Shown in pieces: positions 26,494 to 46,938 of a stretch of DNA of 64,000 nucleotides. Where the stretch lies: the NCBI RefSeq assembly GCF_004022265.1, contig NZ_SAVB01000027.1:1-64000 (forward strand). Reading direction: 5' to 3'. The first letter of the stretch is position 1, and every line of letters starts with the position of its first letter. The position numbers and the translations under genes are program-made. This stretch comes from Paenirhodobacter ferrireducens (GTDB lineage Bacteria > Pseudomonadota > Alphaproteobacteria > Rhodobacterales > Rhodobacteraceae). The notes below the pieces were generated by a model. It was not told the DNA's origin. It made no database searches and saw only the letters and a list, made by a program, of their open reading frames with translations.

Positions 26494-27669
26494 TCACTTG
26501 AGGATCTTGGAGACGACGCCGGCGCCGACGGTGCGGCCGCCTTCACGGATGGCGAAGCGGAGCTTCTCTTCCATCGCGATCGGGGCGATCAGCTCGACGG
26601 TGAACTTCAGGTTGTCGCCCGGCATCACCATCTCGGTGCCTTCCGGCAGCTTCACGGTGCCGGTGACGTCCGTGGTGCGGAAGTAGAACTGCGGACGGTA
26701 GTTCGCGAAGAACGGCGTGTGACGGCCGCCTTCTTCCTTCGTCAGGATGTAGGCCTCGGCCTCGAACTCCGTGTGCGGCTTCACCGAACCCGGCTTGCAC
26801 AGAACCTGACCACGCTCCACGCCGTCACGGTCGATGCCGCGCAGCAGCGCGCCGATGTTGTCGCCAGCCTCGCCGCGATCCAGCAGCTTGCGGAACATCT
26901 CGACGCCCGTGCAGGTCGTCTTCTTGGTGTCGCGGATGCCGACGATCTCGAGTTCGTCGCCCACGTTCACGGCGCCACGCTCGACACGGCCGGTCACAAC
27001 CGTGCCGCGGCCCGAGATCGAGAACACGTCTTCGATCGGCATCAGGAACGGCTGGTCGACAGCGCGCACCGGGGTCGGGATGTACTCGTCGACCGCCGCC
27101 AGCAGCGAGCGGATCGAGTTCTCGCCGATTTCCGGATCACGGCCTTCGAGCGCGGCCAGAGCCGAACCCTTGACGATCGGGGTCTCGTCGCCCGGGTAGC
27201 CGTAGGCCGACAGAAGTTCGCGGATTTCCATTTCCACGAGCTCCAGCAGCTCTTCGTCGTCCACCTGGTCGACCTTGTTCATGTACACCACGATGTACGG
27301 GATGCCGACCTGACGGCCGAGCAGGATGTGCTCGCGCGTCTGCGGCATCGGGCCGTCGGCCGCCGAAACCACCAGGATCGCGCCGTCCATCTGCGCAGCA
27401 CCCGTGATCATGTTCTTCACGTAGTCCGCGTGGCCGGGGCAGTCGACGTGCGCATAGTGACGCGCGGCCGTCTCGTATTCCACGTGCGCCGTCGAGATCG
27501 TGATCCCGCGGGCTTTCTCTTCCGGCGCGCCGTCGATCTGGTCGTAGGCCTTGAATTCACCGAAGTACTTGGTGATCGCAGCCGTCAGCGTCGTCTTGCC
27601 GTGGTCAACGTGGCCGATCGTGCCGATGTTGACGTGCGGTTTCGTCCGTTCAAACTTTGCCTTTGCCAT
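26494..27669 (-). CDS. tuf: Elongation factor Tu
   Basis: 391 residues. G1 motif GHVDHGKTT (19-27), DCPGHADY (G3, with the catalytic histidine), and NKVD (G4) are intact, followed by the two beta-barrel domains that bind aminoacyl-tRNA. Delivers aminoacyl-tRNA to the ribosome in the GTP form. Follows fusA in the str operon. Many alphaproteobacteria carry a second tuf elsewhere; none is in this window. Confidence 0.98.
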   Translation of the reverse strand: MAKAKFERTKPHVNIGTIGHVDHGKTTLTAAITKYFGEFKAYDQIDGAPEEKARGITISTAHVEYETAARHYAHVDCPGHADYVKNMITGAAQMDGAILVVSAADGPMPQTREHILLGRQVGIPYIVVYMNKVDQVDDEELLELVEMEIRELLSAYGYPGDETPIVKGSALAALEGRDPEIGENSIRSLLAAVDEYIPTPVRAVDQPFLMPIEDVFSISGRGTVVTGRVERGAVNVGDELEIVGIRDTKKTTCTGVEMFRKLLDRGEAGDNIGALLRGIDRDGVERGQVLCKPGSVKPHTEFEAEAYILTKEEGGRHTPFFANYRPQFYFRTTDVTGTVKLPEGTEMVMPGDNLKFTVELIAPIAMEEKLRFAIREGGRTVGAGVVSKILK

Positions 27670-27735
27670 ACTGGCCTCCTGTAGTCCGTGAACCTGGGAA
27701 GAGGCGCCCGGGGTCGCCCCCGGACGCCGTCAACC

Positions 27736-29850
<2,115 letters not shown>

Positions 29851-29864
29851 GAGGGGTTCCTCTC

Positions 29865-30338
<474 letters not shown>

Positions 30339-30347
30339 TCACACTCC

Positions 30348-30719
30348 TCACTTCGGCCGCTTCGCGCCGTATTTCGAACGACGCTGACGACGATCCTTGA
30401 CGCCCTGGGTATCCAGAACACCGCGCAGGATGTGATAGCGCACACCCGGAAGGTCCTTCACACGACCGCCGCGGATGAGCACAACGGAGTGCTCCTGCAG
30501 GTTGTGCTTTTCGCCCGGGATGTAGGAGATGACTTCGAAGCCGTTCGTCAGGCGCACCTTGGCGACCTTACGCATAGCCGAGTTCGGTTTCTTCGGCGTC
30601 GTGGTGTAGACGCGCGTGCAGACGCCGCGCTTCTGCGGGCACTGCTGAAGGTGCTGCGATTTCGATCGCTGCACCTTGGGCTGCCGCGGCTTGCGGATCA
30701 GCTGCTGGATGGTAGGCAT
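30348..30719 (-). CDS. rpsL: 30S ribosomal protein S12
   Basis: 123 residues from the ATG at 30719 ([12 protein letters not shown]). The [10 protein letters not shown] loop and [13 protein letters not shown] keep the lysines whose mutation gives streptomycin resistance, so the sequence looks wild type for that trait. S12 monitors codon-anticodon pairing. First gene of the str operon; a 235-base leader separates it from its promoter. Confidence 0.97.
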   Translation of the reverse strand: MPTIQQLIRKPRQPKVQRSKSQHLQQCPQKRGVCTRVYTTTPKKPNSAMRKVAKVRLTNGFEVISYIPGEKHNLQEHSVVLIRGGRVKDLPGVRYHILRGVLDTQGVKDRRQRRSKYGAKRPK

Positions 30720-30953
30720 TCCGGTTCCCCGTGTTTGCTCTGTCAATACTCTCAACCCGGCCCGGTGGGATCCCCGCGCGAGGCTGAGCCGCTTCTCGAC
30801 GGCGCTTCACGCAGATCGTGAAACGCCAAACCGCACCCTTCCCGTCTTGCGGCGGGGCGAATGCGTCGTCGTCTTCAGGGAAAGAGGCCGGTTGGCCGGT
30901 CCTGACCGCTGAAATCCACCTTCAGGACACACTGCGCCCATCAGGTAGCGGCG

Positions 30954-30982
30954 GCTATAGGAGGAGTCGGACCCCTTGTCAA
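30954..30982 (-). promoter_or_regulatory. Promoter for str operon (rpsL-rpsG-fusA-tuf)
   Basis: Minus strand TTGACA (30977-30982), 17-base spacer, TATAGC (30954-30959). It lies just past the PAP2 gene stop and about 235 bases before rpsL. The leader (30720-30950) holds no ORF I can support and may carry autoregulatory structure. Confidence 0.75.
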
Positions 30983-30990
30983 CAGCGCCC

Positions 30991-31713
30991 TCAGGGCGCC
31001 CCGGCGGCATTGCGCCGCGTCCCGAGCTGGCCGGCGAAGAGGGCGTAGAGCCCCCAGGCGAGCGTCAGGGTGATCAGCGCGGCAAAGACCGCGTCCGAGG
31101 CGAAGTGCCGCCCCGTCGCCACCCGCTGCACGATGACGAAGGCGGGGATGAACAGTGCGACAGCGCGCAGATACAGCCGCTGCCAGCCCTCGATCCGGGT
31201 CCAGAGCACCGAGGCAAGCCACAGCGCCACGGCGAGCGCCACCGCCGCCGAGACCTCGCCCGAGACAAAGGAGCAATTGCGCGCACACTGGTCGGTAAAG
31301 GTGCCTGCCGGGGTGAACAGCTTGGTGCCACCGAACTCGGTCACGAAGGCCGGGCGGGCGCGACCGGAATAGGCCTTGAGAAAGCCGTTCACGATCAGCC
31401 CCGGCCCGAGGACATAAAGCGCCACGACGAATCCCCAGGCCCGCGCCGGCAGGCCCCAGACGCTGCGCCCCTTGGCAAAGGCGCGCAGCCCGGCGACGAT
31501 CGCCACCGCAAGCACGATCAACGCCAGATCCCACAGCCGCTGCCGCAGCCATTCCCACAACGGGTTGGTGATCACGTCGAACCCAGATCCCGCATGCCAG
31601 AACAGCCCAGAGACCGCCAGATCGACCGAGGGCGCGCCACGGAACAGCATCACCGCGGCGAACCAGCCGGCCAGCAGCCAGCGTCCGGTCAGGCTCAGGT
31701 CAAGACGCGGCAT
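30991..31713 (-). CDS. PAP2-family membrane phosphatase (LpxE-like)
   Basis: 240 residues with about six membrane helices and the three-part PAP2 phosphatase signature: KAYSGRARP, then CSFVSGEVSA in the position of the usual PSGH motif, and RVATGRHFASD. The CSFVSGE form is one I associate with lipid A or undecaprenyl-diphosphate phosphatases such as LpxE rather than with phosphatidate phosphatases. Active site faces the periplasm in the family. It overlaps the glycosyltransferase gene upstream by 14 bases, so the two are co-expressed. Confidence 0.8.
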   Translation of the reverse strand: MPRLDLSLTGRWLLAGWFAAVMLFRGAPSVDLAVSGLFWHAGSGFDVITNPLWEWLRQRLWDLALIVLAVAIVAGLRAFAKGRSVWGLPARAWGFVVALYVLGPGLIVNGFLKAYSGRARPAFVTEFGGTKLFTPAGTFTDQCARNCSFVSGEVSAAVALAVALWLASVLWTRIEGWQRLYLRAVALFIPAFVIVQRVATGRHFASDAVFAALITLTLAWGLYALFAGQLGTRRNAAGAP

Positions 31714-33142
31714 TCAGGCACTCTCCCGGCACGATGTAGGGGGTGACCCCCTTCCCCTCCCAGGTGCCCGAGCCGTTCAGCATTCCTGCCGGCGGCACGG
31801 GCCCCGCGCCGCAGTCGATCGGGCTGCGGCGAATGACCAGAATGCGGCCGGCAAAACCCGCGGGCAATGGGAAATTCTGCTCGTAATAGTTCATCGGCCG
31901 GCCCGTCGGGCGCGGCGCATAGATCGTCACCCCGGCATCGCGGCCGGTGTAGAAGAGATCAGCAAGGATGTCGCGGTCGTCGCTGTAGACCGGCACGCCC
32001 TCGGCGGTGGCAAGGGCGAGGATGCGCCGGCTCAGCTCGGTGCGGCCGAGATAGCGGTTCAGGAGCGGCTTGCCGCCCGGCGCGGGCCACGGGGCCAGCA
32101 CCGTCAGCGCCGCGACCGCCGTCACCGCGGCAAGATTCGTCACCAGCGCCAGCCACCGGCCCCACCGCGGCAGCACCAGAACGGCCAGAATCACCCCCGC
32201 GAGATAGGCCGAGACTGCCCAGTTCGCATAGGCCTTCTCGAGCAGCGCCTGCAGCGTCACCACGAGCAGCGGCGGAAGCGTCAGCACGGCCAGAACGCGC
32301 CGTTCCGCCGTGCGCGCGCGCAACACGCCGAAGACCAGCCCGCCCATCGTCACCGGGCCGAAGACCGCGATCTGCGCCACAAGCCAGCCGCCCATCGAGC
32401 CCCAGTTCAGCCCCGCGCTCTCGCCCTCGCGCAGCCAGCCGACATTGTCCATCGTGTGCTCGAGCGTGGCGAACTGATGCGTCATGTTCCAGGCGACATT
32501 CGGCGCGATCACCAGCGCGAAGGCCAGCGTCGCGAGCAGCGCATTGCCCCAGCTGATCCGCCGCGTGGGCGCGACCAGCACCGCCAGCACGATCCCCGCC
32601 GGCAGGAACAGCGCCACGTATTTCGCCATGAAGGCAAAGCCCGCGCACAGGCCAAGCGCCAGCGCATCGCCCGCCCGCCGGCTCTCGCCAAGGCGCCAGA
32701 AGAACAGCATGCCGCCCGCGAAGAAGGGCGCCATCACCGTGTCGGTGGAGATCATCGCCGAGCCGACGGCGGTGAAGGGCAGCGTGACGTAAAGCGCCGC
32801 GGTCCAGATCGCCGCGCCGCGCCCGGCGATGCGGGCGGCAAGCGCCGCAAGGATCACACCGGTCAGCCCGTGCAGCAGCGGCGCCGGCAGCCGCACCCAG
32901 AACGGCGCGCTCGATCCCGCCAGATCGGTCACAGCGCGGATCAGCCAGCCGATCAGCGGCGGCTTCGAGTAATAGCCGAAATCGAAGCGCTGGCCCCAGA
33001 GCCAGTATTGCGCCTCGTCGACGAAGAGGTCGGTGCGGTCGAAGGCCAGTGCCAGCACCCGCGCGACCGTCACTGCGGCGACGATCGCCAGCGCCGGGCC
33101 GAGCCAGCCGCGCGCCTCAGGCTTCACGTCGACGCTTGGCAT
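31700..33142 (-). CDS. ArnT/PMT-like GT-C glycosyltransferase (family 39)
   Basis: 480 residues, about 11-12 membrane helices. The first periplasmic loop carries the acidic pair D42-E43 (FVDEAQYW) and YYSKPPLIGWL, the hallmark of GT39/GT83 enzymes that transfer a sugar from a polyprenyl-phosphate carrier to lipid or protein. The acceptor is unknown. Flanked by a PAP2 phosphatase and by LAB_N and GT2 genes, with overlaps on both sides, which suggests one lipid- or glycan-modification pathway. Confidence 0.82.
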   Translation of the reverse strand: MPSVDVKPEARGWLGPALAIVAAVTVARVLALAFDRTDLFVDEAQYWLWGQRFDFGYYSKPPLIGWLIRAVTDLAGSSAPFWVRLPAPLLHGLTGVILAALAARIAGRGAAIWTAALYVTLPFTAVGSAMISTDTVMAPFFAGGMLFFWRLGESRRAGDALALGLCAGFAFMAKYVALFLPAGIVLAVLVAPTRRISWGNALLATLAFALVIAPNVAWNMTHQFATLEHTMDNVGWLREGESAGLNWGSMGGWLVAQIAVFGPVTMGGLVFGVLRARTAERRVLAVLTLPPLLVVTLQALLEKAYANWAVSAYLAGVILAVLVLPRWGRWLALVTNLAAVTAVAALTVLAPWPAPGGKPLLNRYLGRTELSRRILALATAEGVPVYSDDRDILADLFYTGRDAGVTIYAPRPTGRPMNYYEQNFPLPAGFAGRILVIRRSPIDCGAGPVPPAGMLNGSGTWEGKGVTPYIVPGECLNAAS

Positions 33143-33425
33143 AGATCAGCCACAGGTTACGGGCGTAGATCACCACGCCAAGCGCCTGCCCCAGGATGAA
33201 CACCGGATCGGCGCGGTAAAGCGCATAGGCGAGCAGCATCACCCCGCCCGCAAGCGAGAAATACCAAAACGCCACCGGCATCACCGAGTCCCTGGCGCGC
33301 TCCGACGCGATCCACTGCAGCAGGAAGCGCGCGGTGAACATCAGCTGCGCGGCAAGGCCGAAGATCACCCATGCGAGCTCGGTCATCGAGCCGACATGGA
33401 GCAGCTTTTCCAGCCATTCGGTCAT
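33117..33425 (-). CDS. LpxB N-terminal-domain (LAB_N) small membrane protein
   Basis: 102 residues with three hydrophobic helices (about 15-35, 48-67, 72-92). The ending GQALGVVIYARNLWLIYAKR and QLMFTARFLLQWIASER are typical of stand-alone lipid-A-disaccharide synthase N-terminal domain proteins. These often lie next to GT2 and GT39 genes; a role in handling or flipping the polyprenyl-linked sugar is an inference. Overlaps both neighbours. Confidence 0.8.
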   Translation of the reverse strand: MTEWLEKLLHVGSMTELAWVIFGLAAQLMFTARFLLQWIASERARDSVMPVAFWYFSLAGGVMLLAYALYRADPVFILGQALGVVIYARNLWLIYAKRRREA

Positions 33426-34144
33426 TTCGTCACCTCGGTCGGGCGCGCCGTCTTGCGGCGCCGGATCAGCCAGGCAACGCCCGCCAGATCGACGATGCCG
33501 ACAAGTCCGCGCTGCAGGTTCGAATAATGCGAGCGCCCGCCGCCGCGCGGCCGATGGCTCACGTCGACATGCGCCACGCCCCAGCCGTCACGCGCGAAGA
33601 GCGCCGGCAGATAGCGGTGCATGTGATTGAAATAAGGCAGCTCCAGATAGGCCGCGCGACGGAAGGCCTTGAGCCCGCAGCCGGTGTCGCGGGTGTGGTC
33701 ATTGAGCACCCGCGCCCGCAGCCCGTTCGCGAATTTCGACGCCAGCCGCTTCGACAGCGTGTCCTGACGCGCCACGCGCTGCCCGGCGACCAGCCCGATC
33801 GCCTCGGACCCGGGTGCCTCGAGCGGCGCGATCAGCTTCGGCAGTTCCTCGGGCGGGTTCTGTCCGTCGCCGTCGAGCGTCGCACAAATCGCCCCCTGCG
33901 CCACGCGCACACCCGAGTTCACGGCGGCCGACTGCCCGCCCGACAGGTCGTGGCGCAGCACCCGCAGCCGCGGCGCCCGCGCCAGCCTCGCGCGCAGAAT
34001 CTCGGCCATGCCGTCGTCCGAGGCATCGTCGACCACGATCACCTCGTAGTCGCGGCCCGCAAGCGCCGCGTCGATCCCGTCGAGCAGCGTCTCGATGTTT
34101 TCCGCCTCGTTCTTGGCGGGGATCACGATGGAAACTTCGGTCAT
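33422..34144 (-). CDS. GT2 glycosyltransferase, DPM1-like polyprenyl-phosphate sugar synthase
   Basis: 240 residues. Rossmann-like start TEVSIVIPAKNEAENIETLL, VVDDASDDG near residue 40 and the DxD-containing CATLDGDGQNP mark a family 2 transferase close to dolichyl/undecaprenyl-phosphate mannose synthases. It lacks a C-terminal membrane pair, so a partner such as LAB_N may anchor it. ATG at 34144 is used; the longer frame begins in the leader. First gene of the four-gene cassette. Confidence 0.85.
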   Translation of the reverse strand: MTEVSIVIPAKNEAENIETLLDGIDAALAGRDYEVIVVDDASDDGMAEILRARLARAPRLRVLRHDLSGGQSAAVNSGVRVAQGAICATLDGDGQNPPEELPKLIAPLEAPGSEAIGLVAGQRVARQDTLSKRLASKFANGLRARVLNDHTRDTGCGLKAFRRAAYLELPYFNHMHRYLPALFARDGWGVAHVDVSHRPRGGGRSHYSNLQRGLVGIVDLAGVAWLIRRRKTARPTEVTK

Positions 34145-34217
34145 CTGTCGCGGCCCTTTCCGCCCGGCACGGGCCGCCACCTCTTACCCGCAGGCCCCGA
34201 AGTTGTAAACGGAGCAC

Positions 34218-34240
34218 GCGCCGGGGGCCGCCCCCGGCGC
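34218..34240 (-). terminator. Hairpin after the periplasmic helical protein gene
   Basis: GCGCCGGGGG-CCG-CCCCCGGCGC, a perfect 10-bp stem 15 bases past the stop at 34256, without a T-tract. Confidence 0.5.
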
Positions 34241-34255
34241 GGCGCTCGGCACGGT

Positions 34256-34969
34256 TCAGCCGAACTGGGCGAAGAGCTTGGAATAGGGCACCTTCAGCGC
34301 GCCACGGGCCGCAAGGGCCCCGGCCACGTCCCCGCTGTCGGCCGCGGCCCGGAACGCCCTGGCCGAGGCTGCGAAAGCATCGACCAGCGGCGCATAGGCG
34401 GGATTTTCCGCCTCGGGCGCCGGGTTCGCGACGATCTGTGCCGCGAGATAATCGAGCACCGCCGCATCCCCCGCCAACGCCGCCGCGGCCCCCGGCCCCA
34501 TCGCCGCATAGTCGCGCCCCAGAACCTCTTCCATCGCGGCGTGATAGGCGTTCATCCGGTCGGAAAAGCCGATCAGCCCGGCGCGCTCATGCAGCCCTGC
34601 AATCTCGGCCCGCACGCCCTCGAGCGTCTCATGCGCCGCCGGCAGCTTGCCCGCCGCGACCTCGTCGCGGGCCTTGCCGATCAGCGCCGAGACCGCGTCG
34701 AAGGTCTGCGGCAGCGCGGCATCGGCGGCGTATTGCGGCGGCGGGGTGGTGCCCCATTGCGCCGACATCTCGCTCCAGGCGGTGTCGAACCCCGCCAACG
34801 CCTTCGCCGTCTCGGGCGCCTTTCCGGCATTCGACAGAAACAGTGCCGCGCGATAGTCGCCATAGACCGCGCGCAGCTGCGCCTCGGCATCGGTGAAAGG
34901 GCTCGCCAGCGCCGGCAGCGCCAGCGTCCCAAGGACGGCCGCAAGCGCAGCCTGGGTGATCCTGTTCAT
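34256..34969 (-). CDS. Exported alpha-helical protein, unknown function
   Basis: 237 residues with a signal peptide (NR, then hydrophobic core, cleavage near ALA-SP at about residue 22). The mature protein is Ala-rich and predicted all-helical, reminiscent of imelysin or cytochrome c-prime-like four-helix bundles, but it has no CxxCH haem motif and no metal motif I can name. ATG 34969 follows a GGAGG box. It sits alone between the rpoC terminator and the glycosyltransferase cassette. Unrecognised. Confidence 0.7.
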   Translation of the reverse strand: MNRITQAALAAVLGTLALPALASPFTDAEAQLRAVYGDYRAALFLSNAGKAPETAKALAGFDTAWSEMSAQWGTTPPPQYAADAALPQTFDAVSALIGKARDEVAAGKLPAAHETLEGVRAEIAGLHERAGLIGFSDRMNAYHAAMEEVLGRDYAAMGPGAAAALAGDAAVLDYLAAQIVANPAPEAENPAYAPLVDAFAASARAFRAAADSGDVAGALAARGALKVPYSKLFAQFG

Positions 34970-35070
34970 TCTGTCCTCCGTGTTCCGCACGGCACCTGCG
35001 CGCCGTTCTCCCGTGGAACGGGTCAGTCCTGCGCCTCTGTCGGGGCTGCGTCAACCCGTCGCGGAAACGG

Positions 35071-35100
35071 AAAACCCCCGCGCGAGCGATCGCGCGGGGG
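35071..35100 (-). terminator. Terminator after rpoC
   Basis: Perfect 11-bp stem CCCCCGCGCGA / TCGCGCGGGGG with a GCGA loop; on the minus strand followed by TTTTCC. It closes the rpoBC transcript. Confidence 0.85.
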
Positions 35101-35124
35101 CTGATTTTCAGGCCTTGGCCGCGA

Positions 35125-39363
<4,239 letters not shown>

Positions 39364-39392
39364 CTATTCCTTGAGTGAGAGGTCAGAGGGTG

Positions 39393-39408
39393 GTGAGCGC
39401 CGCGGCGC

Positions 39409-39412
<4 letters not shown>
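39393..39412. repeat. 20-bp perfect palindrome at rpoB stop
   Basis: GTGAGCGCCGCGGCGCTCAC spans the rpoB stop codon and the start of the rpoB-rpoC gap. In RNA it would make a hairpin that might affect coupling or stability between the two messages. Confidence 0.6.
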
Positions 39413-43545
<4,133 letters not shown>

Positions 43546-43688
43546 GCTCGTCGTGACCTTTCGTCGTTTCGCGGGCGCACGCACCGTCGGGGCCCGGTGC
43601 GCGGCGCGTGGCGATCAAGGGGGGCGGTTCCATACCTGCCTTCCGTCCCACCGGAAGGCTCCCGAACCGCGAACGCCGCCTTGGACAA

Positions 43689-43753
43689 GGCTTCGGGCCG
43701 AAGCCCTCGCCAAGACAGGTTCGGCTGGGCCCGGGAAGACCCCGGACCCAGCC
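43689..43753 (-). terminator. rplL-rpoB attenuator hairpins
   Basis: Two stems in the gap: GGCTGGGCCCGGG / CCCGGACCCAGCC (43723-43753, 12 of 13 pairs) and GGCTTCG-GGC-CGAAGCC (43689-43705). The T-run is missing, so partial termination or processing (as known for the E. coli rplL-rpoB gap) is likely, lowering RpoB relative to L7/L12. The other bases of the 246-bp gap hold nothing I can support. Confidence 0.55.
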
Positions 43754-43791
43754 CATTTTCACAGAAGCGGATGCAGACGCATCCGGCCCGA

Positions 43792-44166
43792 TTACTTGAG
43801 CTCGACCTTGGCGCCGGCTTCTTCGAGCTTCTTCTTGATCTCTTCGGCTTCGGCCTTCGCCGCGCCTTCCTTGACCTTGCCGCCAGCTTCGACCAGGTCC
43901 TTGGCTTCCTTGAGGCCAAGGCCGGTGATCGCGCGGACTTCCTTGATCACGTTGATCTTGTTCGCGCCGGCGTCGGTCAGGACGACGTCGAACTCGGTCT
44001 TTTCTTCGGCGGCTTCAGCCGGGCCAGCAGCCGGGCCAGCCATCATGACGGCGCCACCGGCAGCCGGCTCGATGCCGTATTCATCCTTGAGGATGGTTTT
44101 CAGTTCCTGGGCTTCGAGCAGGGTCAGGTTAACAATCTGCTCGGCAAGGGCTTTAAGATCGGCCAT
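43792..44166 (-). CDS. rplL: 50S ribosomal protein L7/L12
   Basis: 124 residues from ATG 44166 ([22 protein letters not shown]). N-terminal dimerisation helices, an Ala/Gly/Met-rich flexible hinge (about 37-55) and the C-terminal factor-binding domain ([32 protein letters not shown]) are clear. It forms the mobile stalk that recruits EF-Tu and EF-G. The longer frame (to 44220) is leader sequence. Confidence 0.97.
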   Translation of the reverse strand: MADLKALAEQIVNLTLLEAQELKTILKDEYGIEPAAGGAVMMAGPAAGPAEAAEEKTEFDVVLTDAGANKINVIKEVRAITGLGLKEAKDLVEAGGKVKEGAAKAEAEEIKKKLEEAGAKVELK

Positions 44167-44229
44167 TTTTCCGTTCCATTCTGATATAGGGTTATCCAAC
44201 GTCGGTTCCGACGAAGGCAATTGGTTGCG

Positions 44230-44745
44230 TCAGGCGGCTTCCCGCTCCTCAAGAGTCTTGAGGATACCCGCGATGTTCGAAGCAGGCGCGCCAATGGCGC
44301 CGGCGATGTTCGAAGCCGGAGCACCGATGCACGAGGCGATCTGAGCGATGAGCTCTTCGCGCGACGGCATGGCAGCCACGGTTTTGACACCGGCCGGATC
44401 CAGAGCCTCCGTGCCCATGGCCCCGCCAAGGATGGCGAACTTGTCGTTCGCCTTGGCGTAGTCCACCGAGACCTTGGCCGCAGCCACCGGGTCTTCGGAG
44501 AAGGCAAGGACGGTCATCCCCGTCAGAAGTTTCCCCATGCTTTCGCAGGGTTTTCCTTCAAGGGCGATCTTGGCGAGCGTGTTCTTGGCAACGCGGACCG
44601 AACCACCGGCTTCGCGCATGCGCGCCCGGAGGTCCTGCATCTGAGCAACCGTCATGCCTTCGTAGTGGGCAACCACCACGACGCCAGAGCTTGCGAAGAT
44701 CTGGCCGAGTTCCTCGACCACTTTCTCTTTCTGGGCTCTATCCAC
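44230..44745 (-). CDS. rplJ: 50S ribosomal protein L10
   Basis: 171 residues; [36 protein letters not shown] start is typical, and the C-terminal helix region ([27 protein letters not shown]) anchors L7/L12 dimers. That C-terminus contains a direct repeat of GAPASNIAG. In E. coli the L10/L7-L12 complex represses its own mRNA by binding the leader upstream. Confidence 0.96.
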   Translation of the reverse strand: MDRAQKEKVVEELGQIFASSGVVVVAHYEGMTVAQMQDLRARMREAGGSVRVAKNTLAKIALEGKPCESMGKLLTGMTVLAFSEDPVAAAKVSVDYAKANDKFAILGGAMGTEALDPAGVKTVAAMPSREELIAQIASCIGAPASNIAGAIGAPASNIAGILKTLEEREAA

Positions 44746-44966
44746 GGTTACACTCCAAGTTCGGGGGTTTCCCCCCTGCTCTCATTTCCTTCGGGCGATT
44801 GCCCGGAGGTCGGGTCCGATCGGTTCCCGAGAAGATCGCCCGAGGTCACCCCCGGAATTTCTCGTTCCCCATCTCAGGAAGGATATTAAGCCGGGAACCG
44901 GCTCCCTCCGTCTCGGACAGGACGGGGCGTCACCGCCCCGCCATTCGCCGGTTTCCCGGCAAATTC
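44746..44966 (-). promoter_or_regulatory. Structured leader between rplA and rplJ
   Basis: 221 bases without an ORF. Visible elements on the transcript: a CGGGGCG-GTGA-CGCCCCG hairpin near the rplA stop (44923-44940) and a GGGGGG-AAA-CCCCC hairpin near the rplJ start (about 44766-44782). Position fits the L10 autoregulatory leader, and it could also hold an internal promoter; neither is proven by sequence alone. Confidence 0.45.
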
Positions 44967-45665
44967 TCAGTTGGCGGTCGCCGACGACAGGTCGACGGTC
45001 ACGCCCGGGCCCATGGTCGAGCTCAGCGACACCTTCTTCAGGTAGGTGCCCTTCGCGCCGGCGGGCTTCGCCTTCGACACGGCCTCGACGAAGGCGCGCA
45101 CGTTCTGGGCGAGGGCTTCCTCGGTGAACGAGACCTTGCCGATGCCGCCGTGGATCACGCCGGCCTTCTCGACCTTGAACTGGACCTCACCGCCCTTCGC
45201 GGCCTTGACCGCGTTGGCGACGTCCATGGTCACGGTGCCGACCTTCGGGTTCGGCATCAGGTTGCGCGGCCCGAGGATCTTGCCCAGACGGCCGACCAGC
45301 GGCATCATGTCCGGCGTCGCGATGCAGCGATCGAACTCGATCTTGCCCGACTGGATGGTTTCCATCAGGTCCTCGGCGCCGACGATATCGGCACCGGCAG
45401 CCTTGGCCTCGTCAGCCTTGGCCGCGCGGGCGAACACCGCCACGCGCACGGTCTTGCCCGTGCCGTTCGGCAGCTGGACCACGCCGCGGACCATCTGGTC
45501 AGCGTGACGCGGGTCCACACCCAGGTTCATGGCGATTTCAAGCGTCTCGTCGAACTTCGCCGCAGCGGCCGACTTGATCAGCTTGACGGCGTCCTCGACC
45601 GAGAGGTTCGCCTTGCCTTCGAAAGCGGCGCGCGCGGCGGCCGTGCGTTTACCCAGCTTCGCCAT
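44967..45665 (-). CDS. rplA: 50S ribosomal protein L1
   Basis: 232 residues; [34 protein letters not shown] and [21 protein letters not shown] are the family blocks. L1 forms the mobile L1 stalk at the E site and commonly represses the rplKA message. Three bases after rplK. Confidence 0.97.
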   Translation of the reverse strand: MAKLGKRTAAARAAFEGKANLSVEDAVKLIKSAAAAKFDETLEIAMNLGVDPRHADQMVRGVVQLPNGTGKTVRVAVFARAAKADEAKAAGADIVGAEDLMETIQSGKIEFDRCIATPDMMPLVGRLGKILGPRNLMPNPKVGTVTMDVANAVKAAKGGEVQFKVEKAGVIHGGIGKVSFTEEALAQNVRAFVEAVSKAKPAGAKGTYLKKVSLSSTMGPGVTVDLSSATAN

Positions 45666-45668
45666 GGC

Positions 45669-46121
45669 TTACCCCTTAACCTCGATACCGATCGACTTCG
45701 CCGAGCCCAGGATGATGTGCATCGCGGCTTCGACGTCGTTCGCGTTCAGGTCCTTCATCTTGGCTTCGGCGATCGCACGCACCTGGGCGGCGGTCACGGT
45801 GCCGGCAACCTCGCGGCCCGGCTTCGCCGAGCCCTTCGGACGGTTGCGCTTGCCGACAGGCTTCAGACCGGCGGCCTTCTTCAGCAGGAAGGAGGCGGGC
45901 GAGGTCTTGGTCTCGAAGGTGAACGACTTGTCGGCGTAGTAGGTAATCACCACCGGAACGGGCGAACCCTGTTCCATTTCCTGCGTGCGAGCGTTGAACG
46001 CCTTGCAGAATTCCATGATGTTGATCCCGCGCTGACCGAGCGCGGGGCCGACCGGCGGGGAGGGGTTGGCCTGCCCGGCCTTGATTTGCAGCTTCAGCTG
46101 CCCGATAACTTTCTTGGCCAT
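45669..46121 (-). CDS. rplK: 50S ribosomal protein L11
   Basis: 150 residues; [34 protein letters not shown] is diagnostic, with the prolines of the thiostrepton-binding loop (ANPSPPVG) conserved. The C-terminus is longer than in E. coli (142), with an insertion around [16 protein letters not shown]11 supports the GTPase-associated centre. Confidence 0.96.
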   Translation of the reverse strand: MAKKVIGQLKLQIKAGQANPSPPVGPALGQRGINIMEFCKAFNARTQEMEQGSPVPVVITYYADKSFTFETKTSPASFLLKKAAGLKPVGKRNRPKGSAKPGREVAGTVTAAQVRAIAEAKMKDLNANDVEAAMHIILGSAKSIGIEVKG

Positions 46122-46210
46122 CTGGCCTGCTCCTTTTCACTGTCACGCCATCAGGCGCGAAGTTTAGCGGTGCGGTCCGGGGCGTCGCCCTCGCCTCCCG
46201 CAGCTCCCAC

Positions 46211-46750
46211 TCAGGCGACCTTGGACACCTGGGTGAATTCCAGCTCGACCGGCGTCGGCCGGCCGAAGATCGACACGGTGACCTTCAGGCGGCCTGCCGC
46301 ATCGTCGACCTCCTCGACCATGCCCGAGAAGCCCTCGAAGGGCCCGTCGGTCACGTTCACATTCTCGCCGACCTCGAAGCGGATCAGGTTGCGCGGCGCG
46401 ACCGCCTCACCCGATTCGCTGGTGCGGTTCAGCATCGCGTTCACCTCGGCGTCGCGCATCGGCGTCGGCCGCCCCTGCGGGCCGAGGAAGCCGGTGACCC
46501 GGTTGATCGAGGTGATCAGGTGATAGCCCCGGTCGCTCATCTCCATCCGCACCAGCACATAGCCGGGCATGAAGCGGCGCTCCGAGGTGACCTTCTTGCC
46601 ACGACGAATCTCGATCACCTCTTCGGTGGGAACGAGAACCTCTTCGATCTCATCCTCGAGGCCCTTCTCGACCACGGCCTGCTTGATCTGCTCGGCGACC
46701 TTCTTCTCGAAGTTCGAGAGAACGCTCACCGAATACCACCGCTTCGCCAT
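46211..46750 (-). CDS. nusG: Transcription antitermination factor NusG
   Basis: 179 residues from the ATG at 46750 (MAKRWYSVSVLSNFEKKV). The NGN domain (KRWYSV ... RFMPGYVLVRMEM) binds RNA polymerase; the C-terminal KOW domain (VNVTDGPFEGFSGMVEEVDD) contacts S10 or Rho. The longer frame (to 46855) is not used. Between secE and rplK as usual. Confidence 0.97.
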   Translation of the reverse strand: MAKRWYSVSVLSNFEKKVAEQIKQAVVEKGLEDEIEEVLVPTEEVIEIRRGKKVTSERRFMPGYVLVRMEMSDRGYHLITSINRVTGFLGPQGRPTPMRDAEVNAMLNRTSESGEAVAPRNLIRFEVGENVNVTDGPFEGFSGMVEEVDDAAGRLKVTVSIFGRPTPVELEFTQVSKVA

Positions 46751-46938
46751 GCCCACTGCCTCTTCCACCGGCGGTGACCGCCGAAAATTCCATTTCCCCA
46801 ACGGGTTCCCCCGAATTCCGGAACAAAAAAGCGCGCACGACCCGAATCGTTGCACGCCGGTTCCGGAAAGGTCCCGCCCCTTTAGCGCCCCAGCCCCATG
46901 ATTTCAAGCAAATTGCGCGGGGCCGCAGCCTTGCCGCC

